DNA of 64,000 nucleotides from Chitinophaga sp. Ak27 (GCF_012726295.1 NZ_JABAOB010000004.1:248001-312000); one strand, 5' to 3'; positions 43,255 to 52,609 are shown, counted from the first letter of the stretch. The notes: a model not told the origin generated them from the sequence alone. Numbers and translations are program-made.

Positions 43255-45702
43255 TTATCCTGCCCTTCGCTTTTCTTCTTCTGCACCACCGGTTTTCCTT
43301 GCATTACTATTTCCGCCGTTGCTACCAAAACGATAATTGAACGTGAGGGTCATTACCCGCGTATCCCGGCGTTGATGAAAAGTTTCGCCATAACCCGTCA
43401 ACCGCGTTACTGCATTGGTTTGATTAGTGAGGAAGATATCGCTGACATTTAATTTGACGGATGCCTTTCTGTTCCACAGCTGTCGCTGTGCGCCAATATT
43501 CATAAACCAATAGCCTTTCACATCCAGGAACCCGTAATAGGACCGGCTGTTGTAACTGCCCGTAATTTCCAGGCTGGTCAACGGGTTGATCGTCACCGTA
43601 TTAACGGAATTAAGTTCTACCGCCACCCGGCTGGCATCCAGGTGGGTATTCACCAGGTTGCCTTTATACTGGCCATAGAACACCAGTACCGTGTTGGTGC
43701 TGCTAAGCCATTTCGCAATGCTGACGGGGAAACTAACACTCACGTTGTAGTAGTTATATACCGCCAGGTTACGGCCTGTTTGGATCACGGAACCAGCTAC
43801 CGTGTCCGGCGACAATACCTCAATGATATTATCTTTCGTTCGGCTGTAGCCGATTTTGGCGGTATACTGTTGTTTAAAGGTGTACGTTAGTTCTGTAGAA
43901 GTGGTGAGTTCCGGCAACAAGTAGGGATTACCCGCTTCATAGGTATAGGGGTCCAGGAATATCTTAAAAGGATTCAGCTGCCGGTAAGAGGGGCGCTCAA
44001 TGCGCCTGCTTACGGTAATACCCAGGTCGTTGTTGGCATTAATGGTATAACCGAGATAACCACTGGGAAACAATTGCGTATAATGGCGGGTAAAAGCTGT
44101 ACTGTCTGTTACCTGAAGGCCATCAGCATTGGTGTTTTCCACTCTCAGCCCCAGTTGCCCATCCCAGCGTTTCCATTTTTTGGCAATATTGATATAGGCG
44201 GCATTAATGTTTTCCTTGTAAACAAACCGGTTACTCTTTCCTTTATCTAATACGTTGCCGCCATTACTTCTGTCGAAGAACTGAACGTCGTTGTCTGTTT
44301 TTACCCAACTGCTTTTTACACCGGCATCCAGCCGTGCCCCCAGGGCTTTTAATGGCTGGGTATAATCTGCTTTTGCGGAACGTATGCTGAGGTCTCCTTT
44401 CAGGTCGCCAAAAAGCTCGTAAGGATTTTTATTTTCAAGCTGATGATTGTCAAAAAAACGGGTGGTATAATACTGTGCCTGGCTGGCATTAAAGCGCGCA
44501 TAATCGAGATCGGCGGTAAGTTGCCGCCCGCTGGTATCGAGCATGTGTTTATAGTTGAAATTAATACTGCGATTATTACGGTGCGGAGTATTGGTACCGG
44601 TAGTAATAAAAGTACCAGCAGGTTGACCGGCTGCATCCAGCGATTGTGCGGGGCTATTAGTGAAGATGCGCATGTTATTGAAAATACCGTTGGCCACAAA
44701 CCCGGCCACAATGTTCTTGCTGACATTAAAGTCGGCTCCAATCCTGGCGTTATGACTGCCCGCGTTAAACCGGAACCGATTGTTGTAGTTGGTACCGCCG
44801 GTATACTGGTTGTCAGTGTTATAAAATTGGCGATAGATAGTTAGCGCATTCAGTTCTTGCCGGTAGTTGTAGTTATAAGCGCCAAAAATATTCAGGCGAT
44901 GATATTTACTGTTGAAGGTGAGAGCCGGGTTCACTTTAGGATACTTTCCCTGACCGTAGCTTAGGGATATATTCCCGTTGGTACCGGATTTATTGCCTTT
45001 TTTTAAATGGATATCAATAATACCGGCGTTGCCGGCTGCATCATATTTTGAAGAGGGATTAGTAATCAGGTCGATGCTTTCGATTTGGTTGGCCGACATA
45101 CTCCGTAGCATAGTGGCCAGCTCTTGTCCTGACATAGGTACCTGTTTACCGTCTATCATCACCAGTATACCCTGGCGACCACGCATAGCTATATTATCAT
45201 TTTGGTCGATAGTAATGCCCGGCGATTTTTCCAGGACTTCCAATGCAGTACCGCCGGCCGATGATATGGAGCTGGCCACATTGATAACCGTTTTATCATA
45301 CTGTTGTTGCACAAATGGTTTGTTGGCCGTAACCGTTGCCTCTTTGAGTTGTTTAGACTGCAGTTGCAGTGAAATAACCGCCAGCCGGGTAGTGCCTTCA
45401 TGGCGGAAGGGGGCTGATTCATACGGGATAAACAGCATACTTTGCGTAGACACCTGGTAACTGCCATCGGGAATTTTATCAAACCGGAAGTTACCGGTAC
45501 TGTCTGTGTATTCCATCTTCAGCAACTTTTTACCTGCTACCTGGCGAAGTTGTACCAGTATATCTTTTACGGGTACATTGTCCGCTGAAGTGATGCGGCC
45601 ATGAATGGCGGAAGTTGTAGGTGTTGCCTGTGAGTAGCTTTTATTTATGTAAGTAGTTACTGAAATAAAAAGCACAAAAAAATAGGCTTGTTTCTTTTTC
45701 AT
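43255..45702 (-). CDS. Outer-membrane beta-barrel protein (TonB-receptor-like, no STN)
   Basis: An 815-residue outer-membrane protein with signal peptide (LFISVTTYINKSYSQ), an N-terminal carboxypeptidase-regulatory-like domain (about 30-115, IHGRITSADNVPVKDILVQLR), a plug region (about 120-235, GGTALEVLEKSPGITIDQNDNIAMRGRQGILVMIDG) and a long beta barrel, close to the outer-membrane beta-barrel family. The strands use many Tyr/Asn. It probably transports or binds small molecules or takes part in efflux; the substrate is unknown. The MarR gene follows on the same strand. Confidence 0.9.
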   Translation of the reverse strand: MKKKQAYFFVLFISVTTYINKSYSQATPTTSAIHGRITSADNVPVKDILVQLRQVAGKKLLKMEYTDSTGNFRFDKIPDGSYQVSTQSMLFIPYESAPFRHEGTTRLAVISLQLQSKQLKEATVTANKPFVQQQYDKTVINVASSISSAGGTALEVLEKSPGITIDQNDNIAMRGRQGILVMIDGKQVPMSGQELATMLRSMSANQIESIDLITNPSSKYDAAGNAGIIDIHLKKGNKSGTNGNISLSYGQGKYPKVNPALTFNSKYHRLNIFGAYNYNYRQELNALTIYRQFYNTDNQYTGGTNYNNRFRFNAGSHNARIGADFNVSKNIVAGFVANGIFNNMRIFTNSPAQSLDAAGQPAGTFITTGTNTPHRNNRSINFNYKHMLDTSGRQLTADLDYARFNASQAQYYTTRFFDNHQLENKNPYELFGDLKGDLSIRSAKADYTQPLKALGARLDAGVKSSWVKTDNDVQFFDRSNGGNVLDKGKSNRFVYKENINAAYINIAKKWKRWDGQLGLRVENTNADGLQVTDSTAFTRHYTQLFPSGYLGYTINANNDLGITVSRRIERPSYRQLNPFKIFLDPYTYEAGNPYLLPELTTSTELTYTFKQQYTAKIGYSRTKDNIIEVLSPDTVAGSVIQTGRNLAVYNYYNVSVSFPVSIAKWLSSTNTVLVFYGQYKGNLVNTHLDASRVAVELNSVNTVTINPLTSLEITGSYNSRSYYGFLDVKGYWFMNIGAQRQLWNRKASVKLNVSDIFLTNQTNAVTRLTGYGETFHQRRDTRVMTLTFNYRFGSNGGNSNARKTGGAEEEKRRAG

Positions 45703-46297
45703 TTTGGAGTCTTTATAATAGTAAAATTAGGATGTTTGTGGTATGTGTAGACAATTTAGGATGGTATTTACATGTGCGGTAAATGTTACTACTTACTAAG
45801 TATTTTTTGTGAGAGGAGTGGTTGGGAGATGGATGGTTTCGTTGTTAACATTCGTTAAACACTTGATTGGCCGAATCATACGACCTTTCGTTCAATGGAA
45901 AAAGAAGTACGAGAAAAATTAGATGAAATGACCCGGATTGCAGAACTATCTGCTAAAAGGGGTAAGTAAAATCCTCCCGAGTACCTGTAGATGCGGTGCT
46001 AAAGGTTTGATGTTAGGTATTAGGAATGAAGAAGAGGCTGCCGCTTTTATGGCGGAGCTGAATAGGTTAATAAGGAGCGAAAGACTTAAATAAGTTACCC
46101 TTCCATAGCCACTACAATCGCTTTGTTTCTTTTTTAAACCCTCGTCTTGTTACCCGTTTTTGTCACCACAAACTTTTTCCTCATTTTACAAAGGTTTTAT
46201 ATATTTTTAGTAATTGGTAGGCAGTGGCTGCTTGGTTTAGTCAACCAGGTTGCTCGAATCTAACCAGGTACTGTCAATTATCACCTATATACTGACG
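45703..46297. other. About 595-base region with a broken small gene and no intact gene
   Basis: This region separates the outer-membrane barrel gene start from the small lipoprotein gene. It should contain the leftward promoter of the barrel gene; no exact TAnnTTTG box is seen. At 45895-46093 there is a broken small reading frame. A degenerate tRNA-like stretch near 46210-46275 was considered and rejected. Confidence 0.5.
45895..46093 (+). pseudogene. Small reading frame split by a +1 frameshift at AAAAGGGG
   Basis: From the ATG at 45895 a 24-codon frame (MEKEVREKLDEMTRIAELSA then KRGK) stops at 45967-45969. Deleting one G of the run at 45959-45962 would continue the reading to TAA at 46091-46093, giving about 65 residues with a CxC pair and a charged helical end (NEEEAAAFMAELNRLIRSER). 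The continuing part has no stop and a protein-like composition. A small remnant gene, a sequencing error or a slippery frameshift are possible. No family is recognised. Confidence 0.35.
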
Positions 46298-46630
46298 ATG
46301 AAAAAATTACACATCCATCTGTGGCTATGGTCATTGTTATCAGTAATGATATTACTCGGTGTGTCGTGCAAAAAGAAGAATGATCCTTCACCGAACAAGG
46401 AAACGAGGGAGGTGGTTTTCCTGGGTAGCTTTGTCCCGGACATGATCACCCTGGAAAAAGAGAACGTGGTTGTCCTCAGCTTCAAGAAGTGCCAGGGAAC
46501 GTTTAAGTTCGTCCTGGCGCGCGTATCCAGTAATATGTACATGAGTTTTTTGAAACATGCCCGGAAAAGCGCACGACCGGTGAAGATATATATATACAAA
46601 GGAAGTACAGACATTGCAGAAATAAAGTGA
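46298..46630 (+). CDS. Small lipoprotein, 110 residues
   Basis: The ATG at 46298 gives a clear lipoprotein signal (HLWLWSLLSVMILLGVSCKKKND) and a mature part of about 85 residues with a Lys-rich, beta-type composition ending IYIYKGSTDIAEIK. A TTG 48 bases upstream is a poorer start. No family is recognised. It ends against a strong hairpin terminator and converges on the dihydrofolate reductase-like gene. Confidence 0.7.
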   Translation: MKKLHIHLWLWSLLSVMILLGVSCKKKNDPSPNKETREVVFLGSFVPDMITLEKENVVVLSFKKCQGTFKFVLARVSSNMYMSFLKHARKSARPVKIYIYKGSTDIAEIK

Positions 46631-46664
46631 AAAAAGGCGGCAAGATAAAAATTGCCGCCTTTTT
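46631..46664. terminator. Bidirectional rho-independent terminator
   Basis: AAAAAGGCGGCAA (46631-46643) and TTGCCGCCTTTTT (46652-46664) form a 13-bp stem with an 8-base loop and A/T tracts on both sides. It lies immediately between two convergent stop codons and should end transcription in both directions. Confidence 0.92.
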
Positions 46665-47234
46665 TTATTTTACCGTTTCGTAGTGAAGGCATACCACGCC
46701 AGAAGAAAACGCGTGGCTGTTCAGCAATTTCAATGATACTTTTCCGGGGACATCTTTGAAGAGCGCAATTCCTTTACCCAGTAGTACCGGGTTCACAAAG
46801 AGCCAGAATTCATCTACCAGGCCATATTGCATCAGGGATTGTGTAGCACGTGGACTACCGAATATGATAATTTCTTTTCCAGGTTTTTCTTTAATGGCCC
46901 GGATTTGTTTTTCAACATCGTCGTGAATGATGGTGGTTTTATCCCGTTGCTGGCCATTCATGGTACGTGAAAGCACTACTTTATCCACCTGCTTGTACCA
47001 GGTACTGTGTTCAATATCATGTTTGCTGGGATTAGGCTTATCAGCAGCGGTAGGCCAGTAGCCTTCCATCATATCGTAGGTAACCCGTCCATAGAGGGCA
47101 GTGTCGGAATTGTTGGTACGATCTCCTGCGTAATCGAATATTTCATTGTCCACACGGATCCAGTCCATTTCTCCGTTAGGACCGGCAATAAGGCCATCCA
47201 GGCTGATATGCATAAAGGAAACGATCTTTCTCAT
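46665..47234 (-). CDS. Dihydrofolate reductase family / RibD C-terminal domain protein
   Basis: A 189-residue soluble protein of the RibD C-terminal / YyaP-type family, often annotated as dihydrofolate reductase. The pattern MRKIVSFMHISLDGLIAGPNGEMDW, TALYGRVTYDMMEGYWP and GKEIIIFGSPRATQSLMQYGLVDEFWLFVNPVLLGKG is diagnostic. An NADPH-dependent reductase role is likely, but the substrate is unknown. It starts 9 bases after the DUF1801 gene on the same strand, so they form a two-gene unit. Confidence 0.92.
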   Translation of the reverse strand: MRKIVSFMHISLDGLIAGPNGEMDWIRVDNEIFDYAGDRTNNSDTALYGRVTYDMMEGYWPTAADKPNPSKHDIEHSTWYKQVDKVVLSRTMNGQQRDKTTIIHDDVEKQIRAIKEKPGKEIIIFGSPRATQSLMQYGLVDEFWLFVNPVLLGKGIALFKDVPGKVSLKLLNSHAFSSGVVCLHYETVK

Positions 47235-47243
47235 ATACTTGTT

Positions 47244-47588
47244 TTATAGTGATTTACTGGCTTTTTTTAACCATGTTTCCAATTGTTTATAATCTACTGC
47301 CAATCCTTCTGTAATGGTAGCAATTTTCCGGTCGGGGCTGGTGGTTGGAGCAAAGTAGCCTTTTACTTCGGGCAGCTCCCCGGCATTGAAAATCATAAAT
47401 GAAACTTTCGCTTTAGCGGCTGCAATAACGGCGGCGTATTGGCCATTTTTCAGGTAGTGTGGTTTACCATATTGGAGGCGTTCTTCTGCGTCGGGAATAG
47501 CTTTCAGGATCATTTTGCGCAGGGTGTCCGATACAGTTACCTGCCAGGGGCTCAGCTTTTCAATGTACTGTGTTATTTCCGGGTTCAT
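47244..47588 (-). CDS. DUF1801 domain protein
   Basis: A 114-residue soluble protein of the DUF1801 (YdhG/frataxin-like fold) family, with IEKLSPWQVTVSDTLRKMILKAIPDAEERLQYGKPHYLKNG near the start and a Lys-rich helical end. Function is unknown. It lies just upstream of the RibD-like gene on the same strand, probably co-transcribed. The upstream boundary is a 227-base region holding palindromic repeat copy 3. Confidence 0.9.
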   Translation of the reverse strand: MNPEITQYIEKLSPWQVTVSDTLRKMILKAIPDAEERLQYGKPHYLKNGQYAAVIAAAKAKVSFMIFNAGELPEVKGYFAPTTSPDRKIATITEGLAVDYKQLETWLKKASKSL

Positions 47589-47696
47589 ATTCTGTAGTTT
47601 TTATTGCGTGGTGAATAACCAAACAAACTTACTCCGGAAAAGTTACAAGTGAGAGGTGTGATTAAGACATTTATGGGGGTAATTGCGTCAAATGCT

Positions 47697-47817
47697 GTAG
47701 AGCAGAAAGCATAAAGCAGAAAGCTATTATAGCGAATGACCAGGGCGGTTTAAAAATCCGCTAAGATCATCCTCCACAATAGCTCTATGCTTTAAGCTTT
47801 AAGCCTTCAGCTCTATT
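47697..47817. repeat. Palindromic gene-end repeat, copy 3 (degenerate)
   Basis: Outer arms TAGAGCAGAAAGC (47698-47710) and GCCTTCAGCTCTA (47803-47815) pair with two mismatches. Inner AGCTATT (47722-47728) pairs with AATAGCT (47779-47785), and a central GCGG/CCGC stem (47745-47748 with 47758-47761) is present. The core CGAATGACCAG matches CGAATGATCAA of copy 1. It abuts the stop codon of leuB. Confidence 0.75.
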
Positions 47818-48889
47818 AAAGATGTTTCAGTACTTCTGCGCCAATGGCTTCAGTACCCAGTATTTTGTCGGCCGGGGTTTGCTGATCTGCAATATCCCTG
47901 GTACGGAAACCTGCTTTCAGCACCTGGTCTACCGCGTTGATCACTGCTTCTGATTCTGCTTTCATTCCAAAGGAGATATCGAGCAGGAGGGCAGCCGATA
48001 AGATAGAGGCCAACGGGTTAGCTACGCCTTTACCGGTAATGTCGTGGGCAGAGCCGTGAATAGGCTCGTATACGCCAGTGCCATCACCTACAGAGGCCGA
48101 AGCCAGCATGCCCATGGAACCGGCTATCTGGGAGGCTTCGTCGGTAAGGATGTCGCCAAACAGGTTAGCGGTAACTACCACGTCAAAGCGGCGCGGATCT
48201 TTGATCAGCAGCATTGCGGTGGCATCTACGAACTGGTGCTCTACTTCTACGTCAGGGTATTCTGGCGCAATCTTCTGAATCACTTCCCTCCATAGGCGCG
48301 AGGTTTCAATGACGTTGGCTTTATCTACAGAGCAGAGCTTTTTACGACGGGTACGGGCAGCTTCAAAAGCCTTGCGGGCAATACGTTCTACTTCATAGCG
48401 ACTGTATTCGGCAATGTCATAAGCGGTATCGCCATCATTCTTTCTTCCTTTCTCCCCAAAATATATGTCGCCGGTGAGCTCACGGAAAAACAGGATATCA
48501 GCGCCTTTTAATATTTCAGGCTTGATACTGGAAGCACCTAGCAGTTCATCAAACAGTTTGATTGGACGGAGGTTGGCATATAATCCAAGTTCCTTGCGCA
48601 TTTTCAGCAAACCCTGCTCAGGTCTTACTTTGGCAGATGGATCGTTGTCGTATTTCGGGTGACCAACCGCACCGAATAATACGGCGTCTGATTTTCTCAT
48701 TTTTTCCAGCGATTCATCCGGCAACGGGTTACCGGTAGCTTCTATTGCCACATGGCCTATCAACGCCTCATCATAAGTAAAGGTATGCCCGAACTTTGCA
48801 GCGATTTTATCCAGTACTTTTTTTCCTACTGCGGTTACTTCCTGTCCGATTCCATCACCAGGAACAATTAAAATATGCTTGGTTGCCAT
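47816..48889 (-). CDS. leuB: 3-isopropylmalate dehydrogenase
   Basis: A 357-residue NAD-dependent beta-decarboxylating dehydrogenase. Visible signatures are GDGIGQEV near the start, LFGAVGHPKYDN, the substrate arginines in RPEQGLLKMRKELGLYANLRP, the metal-site aspartates of ATAMLLIKDPRRFDVVVTANLFGDILTDEASQIAGS, and GVYEPIHGSAHDITGKG. It oxidises and decarboxylates 3-isopropylmalate in leucine synthesis. With a citramalate synthase adjacent it can probably act on 3-methylmalate for isoleucine too. It is the last gene of the leuC-leuD-cimA-leuB operon and ends in palindromic repeat copy 3. Confidence 0.97.
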   Translation of the reverse strand: MATKHILIVPGDGIGQEVTAVGKKVLDKIAAKFGHTFTYDEALIGHVAIEATGNPLPDESLEKMRKSDAVLFGAVGHPKYDNDPSAKVRPEQGLLKMRKELGLYANLRPIKLFDELLGASSIKPEILKGADILFFRELTGDIYFGEKGRKNDGDTAYDIAEYSRYEVERIARKAFEAARTRRKKLCSVDKANVIETSRLWREVIQKIAPEYPDVEVEHQFVDATAMLLIKDPRRFDVVVTANLFGDILTDEASQIAGSMGMLASASVGDGTGVYEPIHGSAHDITGKGVANPLASILSAALLLDISFGMKAESEAVINAVDQVLKAGFRTRDIADQQTPADKILGTEAIGAEVLKHL

Positions 48890-48907
48890 TCAGTTGTTAT
48901 TGAAAGT

Positions 48908-50434
48908 TTAAATTAAGTTCAGCATTTTCTGGGTCGCTTTAATAGCGGATACCGTCTGGTCGCTGTCCAGTCCCCGTGTTTTGAATTCTTTGTTACGGTG
49001 GCTCCAGGTGATCACGGTTTCACAGAGTGCATCTGTTTTCCCGCCGGGAGGAATGCGTACGGCGTAATCTGCCAGGGAAGGCAGCTCCAGTTTCAGCTTT
49101 TTGTATACCTTTTTAAGGGCATTCATAAAGGCATCGTATTGTCCGTCACCCTGCGCATGTTCTTCAAACACTTCTCCCTGTATCGATATTTTCACGGTGG
49201 CAGAAGGGTTGAGGTTCTTGGCGTGGGTGAGTACATAGCTTTCTATATTCACCTTCTCCTGTATCCGGTTGCTGTCCAGTACATCGGAAATGATGTAGGG
49301 CAGATCGGCCTGCGTCAGCATTTCCTTGCGATCGCCCAGTTCAATGATACGCTGTGTTACCTTTTTCAGATCGGGATCCGACAGTTTAATGCCCAGTTGC
49401 TGGAGATTGTTTTCGATATTGGCTTTGCCGCTGGTTTTACCCAGGGCGTATTTACGCTGACGACCGAAACGTTCGGGCATCAGGTCACTGAAGTAGAGTT
49501 TGTTCTTTTTATCACCATCGGCATGAATACCGGCTGTTTGGGTAAATACATTTTCGCCCACAATCGGCTTGTTCACCGGTATGCGGAAGCCGGAAAATGT
49601 TTCTACCAGCTTACTGACGGTATAAAGTGATGTTTCAGCCACACTGGTTTTTACTTCCGGTAAGAAATCATGCAGCACGGCGATGGCGCTGGCCAGTGAG
49701 GCATTCCCGGCTCTTTCCCCCATACCATTAATGGTTAGGTGGATACCATGGGCGCCTGCTTTTACACCTTCCAGTACGTTGGCCGTACCCAGGTCGTAAT
49801 CGTTGTGCGCATGAAAGTCGAAATGTATATCCGGGTAGCGTGTAACGATGGCCGTTATAAACTCCTTCACTTCATCAGGTGTCAGTACGCCGAGGGTGTC
49901 GGGCAGCATGATCCGTTTTACCGGCTGCTTTTGTAAGAAGTCGAGATATTGAAAAACGTATTCCCGCGAATTACGCATACCATTGCTCCAGTCTTCGAGG
50001 TAGATATTGCAATCCAATCCTTTTTTCCTTGCCAGTGCAATCACGGCGGCTACTTCTGCAAAGTGTTCCGCTGGTTTTTTCTTTAACTGGTGCGTTAAAT
50101 GGTTCAGGGAACCTTTGGTGAGCAGGTTCATGACTTTGGCGCCGGCTTTCAGCATCCATTCTACTGATACGTCGCCATCCACAAAAGTTAATACTTCTAC
50201 TTTCTGAATGAAGCCGTTTGCCTTTGCCCATTTGGTAATGGCTTTCACGGCCGCAAATTCGCCTTCGGAAACACGGGCCGAAGCAATTTCAATCCGGTCT
50301 ACCTTTACTTCTGTCAGTAAAAGCTGTGCAATGGTTAATTTCTCCGAGGGTGAAAAAGATACGCCACTGGTTTGTTCCCCATCACGCAGGGTAGTATCCA
50401 TTATTTCAACATGGCGCTGGTTCGCTGGCATCAT
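48908..50434 (-). CDS. cimA: (R)-citramalate synthase, Leptospira type (isopropylmalate synthase family)
   Basis: A 508-residue DRE-TIM metallolyase with catalytic DTTLRDGEQ at 13-21, the metal motif HFDFHAHNDYDLG, a linker, and a C-terminal regulatory domain ending PPGGKTDALCETVITW. From memory it matches the Leptospira citramalate synthase closely (VDRIEIASARVSEGE, NLLTKGSL, NIYLEDWSNGMRNS) and has Tyr145 in YLEDWSN, where isopropylmalate synthases carry a different residue. It would condense pyruvate and acetyl-CoA, starting isoleucine synthesis from pyruvate. A true leuA elsewhere would supply leucine. Starting ATG is one of two in tandem. Neighbours leuC, leuD and leuB can process both branches. 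Confidence 0.87.
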   Translation of the reverse strand: MMPANQRHVEIMDTTLRDGEQTSGVSFSPSEKLTIAQLLLTEVKVDRIEIASARVSEGEFAAVKAITKWAKANGFIQKVEVLTFVDGDVSVEWMLKAGAKVMNLLTKGSLNHLTHQLKKKPAEHFAEVAAVIALARKKGLDCNIYLEDWSNGMRNSREYVFQYLDFLQKQPVKRIMLPDTLGVLTPDEVKEFITAIVTRYPDIHFDFHAHNDYDLGTANVLEGVKAGAHGIHLTINGMGERAGNASLASAIAVLHDFLPEVKTSVAETSLYTVSKLVETFSGFRIPVNKPIVGENVFTQTAGIHADGDKKNKLYFSDLMPERFGRQRKYALGKTSGKANIENNLQQLGIKLSDPDLKKVTQRIIELGDRKEMLTQADLPYIISDVLDSNRIQEKVNIESYVLTHAKNLNPSATVKISIQGEVFEEHAQGDGQYDAFMNALKKVYKKLKLELPSLADYAVRIPPGGKTDALCETVITWSHRNKEFKTRGLDSDQTVSAIKATQKMLNLI

Positions 50435-50448
50435 CGTTTTGCAATGTT

Positions 50449-51045
50449 TTAGTACAGGCTCTTTTCTGCGAAGACTTTGATATCTTCTTTCATGGCCTGT
50501 AAGTAATCAATATCATCGAAGCCGTTCATCATGTTATGTTTTTTATAACCGTTGATGGCAAAAGACTCGCTGGCGCCGGTGGCTGCAATGGTGATCGTTT
50601 GTGTAGCGAGGTTCACTTCTATTTCCGCTTTGGGATCAGCCTCGATGGCGGTAAATATTTTATCCAGGAATTCGGGACTTACCTGCACCGGTAATATACC
50701 AATGTTGAGGGAGTTGTTTTTGAAGATATCGGCAAAGAAGCTGGATACTACGCAACGGAATCCATAATCATAGATGGCCCAGGCAGCGTGCTCACGGCTA
50801 CTGCCGCTACCGAAGTTTTTGCCGGCTACCAGTATCTTACCGGAGTAGATGGGATTGTTTAAAACGAAATCCTTTTTAGGTGTGCCGTCTGTTTCATAGC
50901 GCCAGTCGCGAAACAGGTTGTCCCCAAAGCCCTTACGCTCGGTGGCTTTTAAGAAACGTGCAGGAATGATCTGGTCAGTGTCCACGTTTTCAATCGGCAT
51001 GGGTACTGCAGAACTTTTCAGTATAGTGAATTTATCGTAAGCCAT
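50449..51045 (-). CDS. leuD: 3-isopropylmalate dehydratase small subunit
   Basis: A 198-residue LeuD with VDTDQIIPARFLKATERKGFGDNLF near the start and GKNFGSGSSREHAAWAIYDYGFRCVVSSFFADIF, the swivelling-domain substrate site. It joins LeuC to isomerise isopropylmalate or citramalate. It starts 48 bases after leuC and ends 15 bases before cimA, so it is part of the operon. Confidence 0.97.
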   Translation of the reverse strand: MAYDKFTILKSSAVPMPIENVDTDQIIPARFLKATERKGFGDNLFRDWRYETDGTPKKDFVLNNPIYSGKILVAGKNFGSGSSREHAAWAIYDYGFRCVVSSFFADIFKNNSLNIGILPVQVSPEFLDKIFTAIEADPKAEIEVNLATQTITIAATGASESFAINGYKKHNMMNGFDDIDYLQAMKEDIKVFAEKSLY

Positions 51046-51093
51046 TGTTAAGTTGTCGTTTGTTGAATGATTGAAAAAAAGGTGCCGGCATGA

Positions 51094-52497
51094 TTAAGCC
51101 ATCAGCTCTCTCGGATCGGTGACTACGCCGGTTACCGCTGCCGCTGCCGCTACCAGTGGGCTGGCCAGCATGGTGCGGGAGCCAGGTCCTTGTCTGCCTT
51201 CAAAGTTCCTGTTGCTGGTGCTCACGGCATATTTACCGGCAGGTACCTTGTCATCATTCATGGCCAGGCAGGCGGAGCATCCGGGCTGACGCAGCTGGAA
51301 GCCAGCTTCGGTGAGAATGTCCAGGATACCTTCTTCTTTGATCTGTTGTTCTACAATATGAGAACCCGGTACGATCCAGGCGGTAACATGTTCCGCTTTC
51401 TTTCTTCCTTTTACGATAGAGGCAAAGGCACGGAAATCTTCAATGCGGCCATTGGTACAGCTACCAATAAATACGTAGTCTACTTTTTTGCCCAGCATGG
51501 CATCTTCTTCATGGAAGCCCATGTATTGCAGTGATTTCTCGTAACTGGCTTTACTGTCGCCTGCCAATGCGGAAGGAATGTGATGGGTGATCCCCATCCC
51601 CATACCCGGGTTGGTACCATAAGTGATCATGGGTTCAATATCAGCGGCGGCATAGGTGTGCTCAACATCGAAGGTAGCGCCTTCATCTGTTTTCAGCGTT
51701 TTCCAGTAAGCCAGGGCTTTGTCCCAGGCGGCTCCCTGTGGCGCTTTTTCACGGCCTTTGATATAATTGAAAGTGGTTTCGTCTGGTGCAATCATACCGC
51801 CACGGGCGCCCATTTCAATACTCATGTTGCACACGGTCATACGACCTTCCATGCTCATGTTTTCGAATACTTCACCGGCATATTCTACAAAGTAACCGGT
51901 AGCACCGGCTGCGGTGAGTTTAGATATAATATAGAGTGTAACGTCTTTAGGAGTAATACCTTTACCCAGCTTGCCTGTTACATTGATGCGCATTTTTTTA
52001 GGCTTCGGCTGCATAATGCATTGAGAAGATAACACCATCTCTACTTCAGAGGTGCCAATACCAAACGCAATTGCGCCAAAAGCACCATGGGTGGAGGTAT
52101 GGGAGTCGCCACAAACAATGGTCATACCCGGTAAGGTGATCCCGTTTTCCGGACCTACCACGTGCACAATACCATTCTTCGGGTTGCCCAGGCCCCAGTG
52201 GGAAATACCATATTTGTTGGAATTGGTTTCCAACGCTTTCAGCTGGTTGGCAGAAAGCGGATCCTGTACCGGCAAATGCTGGTTAATCGTCGGTGTATTG
52301 TGATCAGCTGTAGCAAAGGTCTTTTCAGGAAACATTACCTTTAAACCCCGGCCTTCCATTCCCAGGAAAGCCACCGGACTGGTTACTTCATGAATAAAGT
52401 GGCGGTCGATAAAAAATACATCCGGACCATCTTCAATTTTCCTCACAACATGTGAATCCCATACTTTGTCAAATAAGGTAGCGGGTTTATTGCTCAT
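51094..52497 (-). CDS. leuC: 3-isopropylmalate dehydratase large subunit
   Basis: A 467-residue aconitase-family subunit. Cysteine ligands of the 4Fe-4S cluster are visible in IGSCTNGR and QPGCSACLAMNDD, and VVCGDSHTSTHGAFGAIAFGIG-like residues lie at the substrate side. It is the first gene of the leu operon, with a promoter-like pair of boxes upstream (52532-52563). The cytoplasmic LeuCD complex isomerises isopropylmalate, and probably citramalate given the neighbour. Confidence 0.97.
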   Translation of the reverse strand: MSNKPATLFDKVWDSHVVRKIEDGPDVFFIDRHFIHEVTSPVAFLGMEGRGLKVMFPEKTFATADHNTPTINQHLPVQDPLSANQLKALETNSNKYGISHWGLGNPKNGIVHVVGPENGITLPGMTIVCGDSHTSTHGAFGAIAFGIGTSEVEMVLSSQCIMQPKPKKMRINVTGKLGKGITPKDVTLYIISKLTAAGATGYFVEYAGEVFENMSMEGRMTVCNMSIEMGARGGMIAPDETTFNYIKGREKAPQGAAWDKALAYWKTLKTDEGATFDVEHTYAAADIEPMITYGTNPGMGMGITHHIPSALAGDSKASYEKSLQYMGFHEEDAMLGKKVDYVFIGSCTNGRIEDFRAFASIVKGRKKAEHVTAWIVPGSHIVEQQIKEEGILDILTEAGFQLRQPGCSACLAMNDDKVPAGKYAVSTSNRNFEGRQGPGSRTMLASPLVAAAAAVTGVVTDPRELMA

Positions 52498-52531
52498 TTT
52501 TTAAAATTTTAAAAGTAGCTACTTAATCGTT

Positions 52532-52563
52532 CAAATTTATTCATAAAATCTGTTTTATTTCAA
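52532..52563 (-). promoter_or_regulatory. Promoter of the leu operon (TTG-N21-TAAATTTG)
   Basis: Reading leftwards, TTG at 52563-52561 and TAAATTTG at 52539-52532 are separated by 21 bases, matching the Bacteroidota -33/-7 pattern exactly at the -7 box. Transcription would start near 52525, about 28 bases before leuC. Confidence 0.65.
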
Positions 52564-52609
52564 TGTTTTTTCTAAGGATTACCGGTAAAAGGCGACAAAT
52601 AACGGCTGT

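Noticed and set aside
46210..46275. A tRNA-like stretch (TGGTT/AACCA stem and a GGTTGCTCGAATCTAACC arm)
   Set aside because: The T-loop does not match TTCRANY, there is no 7-bp acceptor stem, and no proper D-arm. It is best seen as chance.
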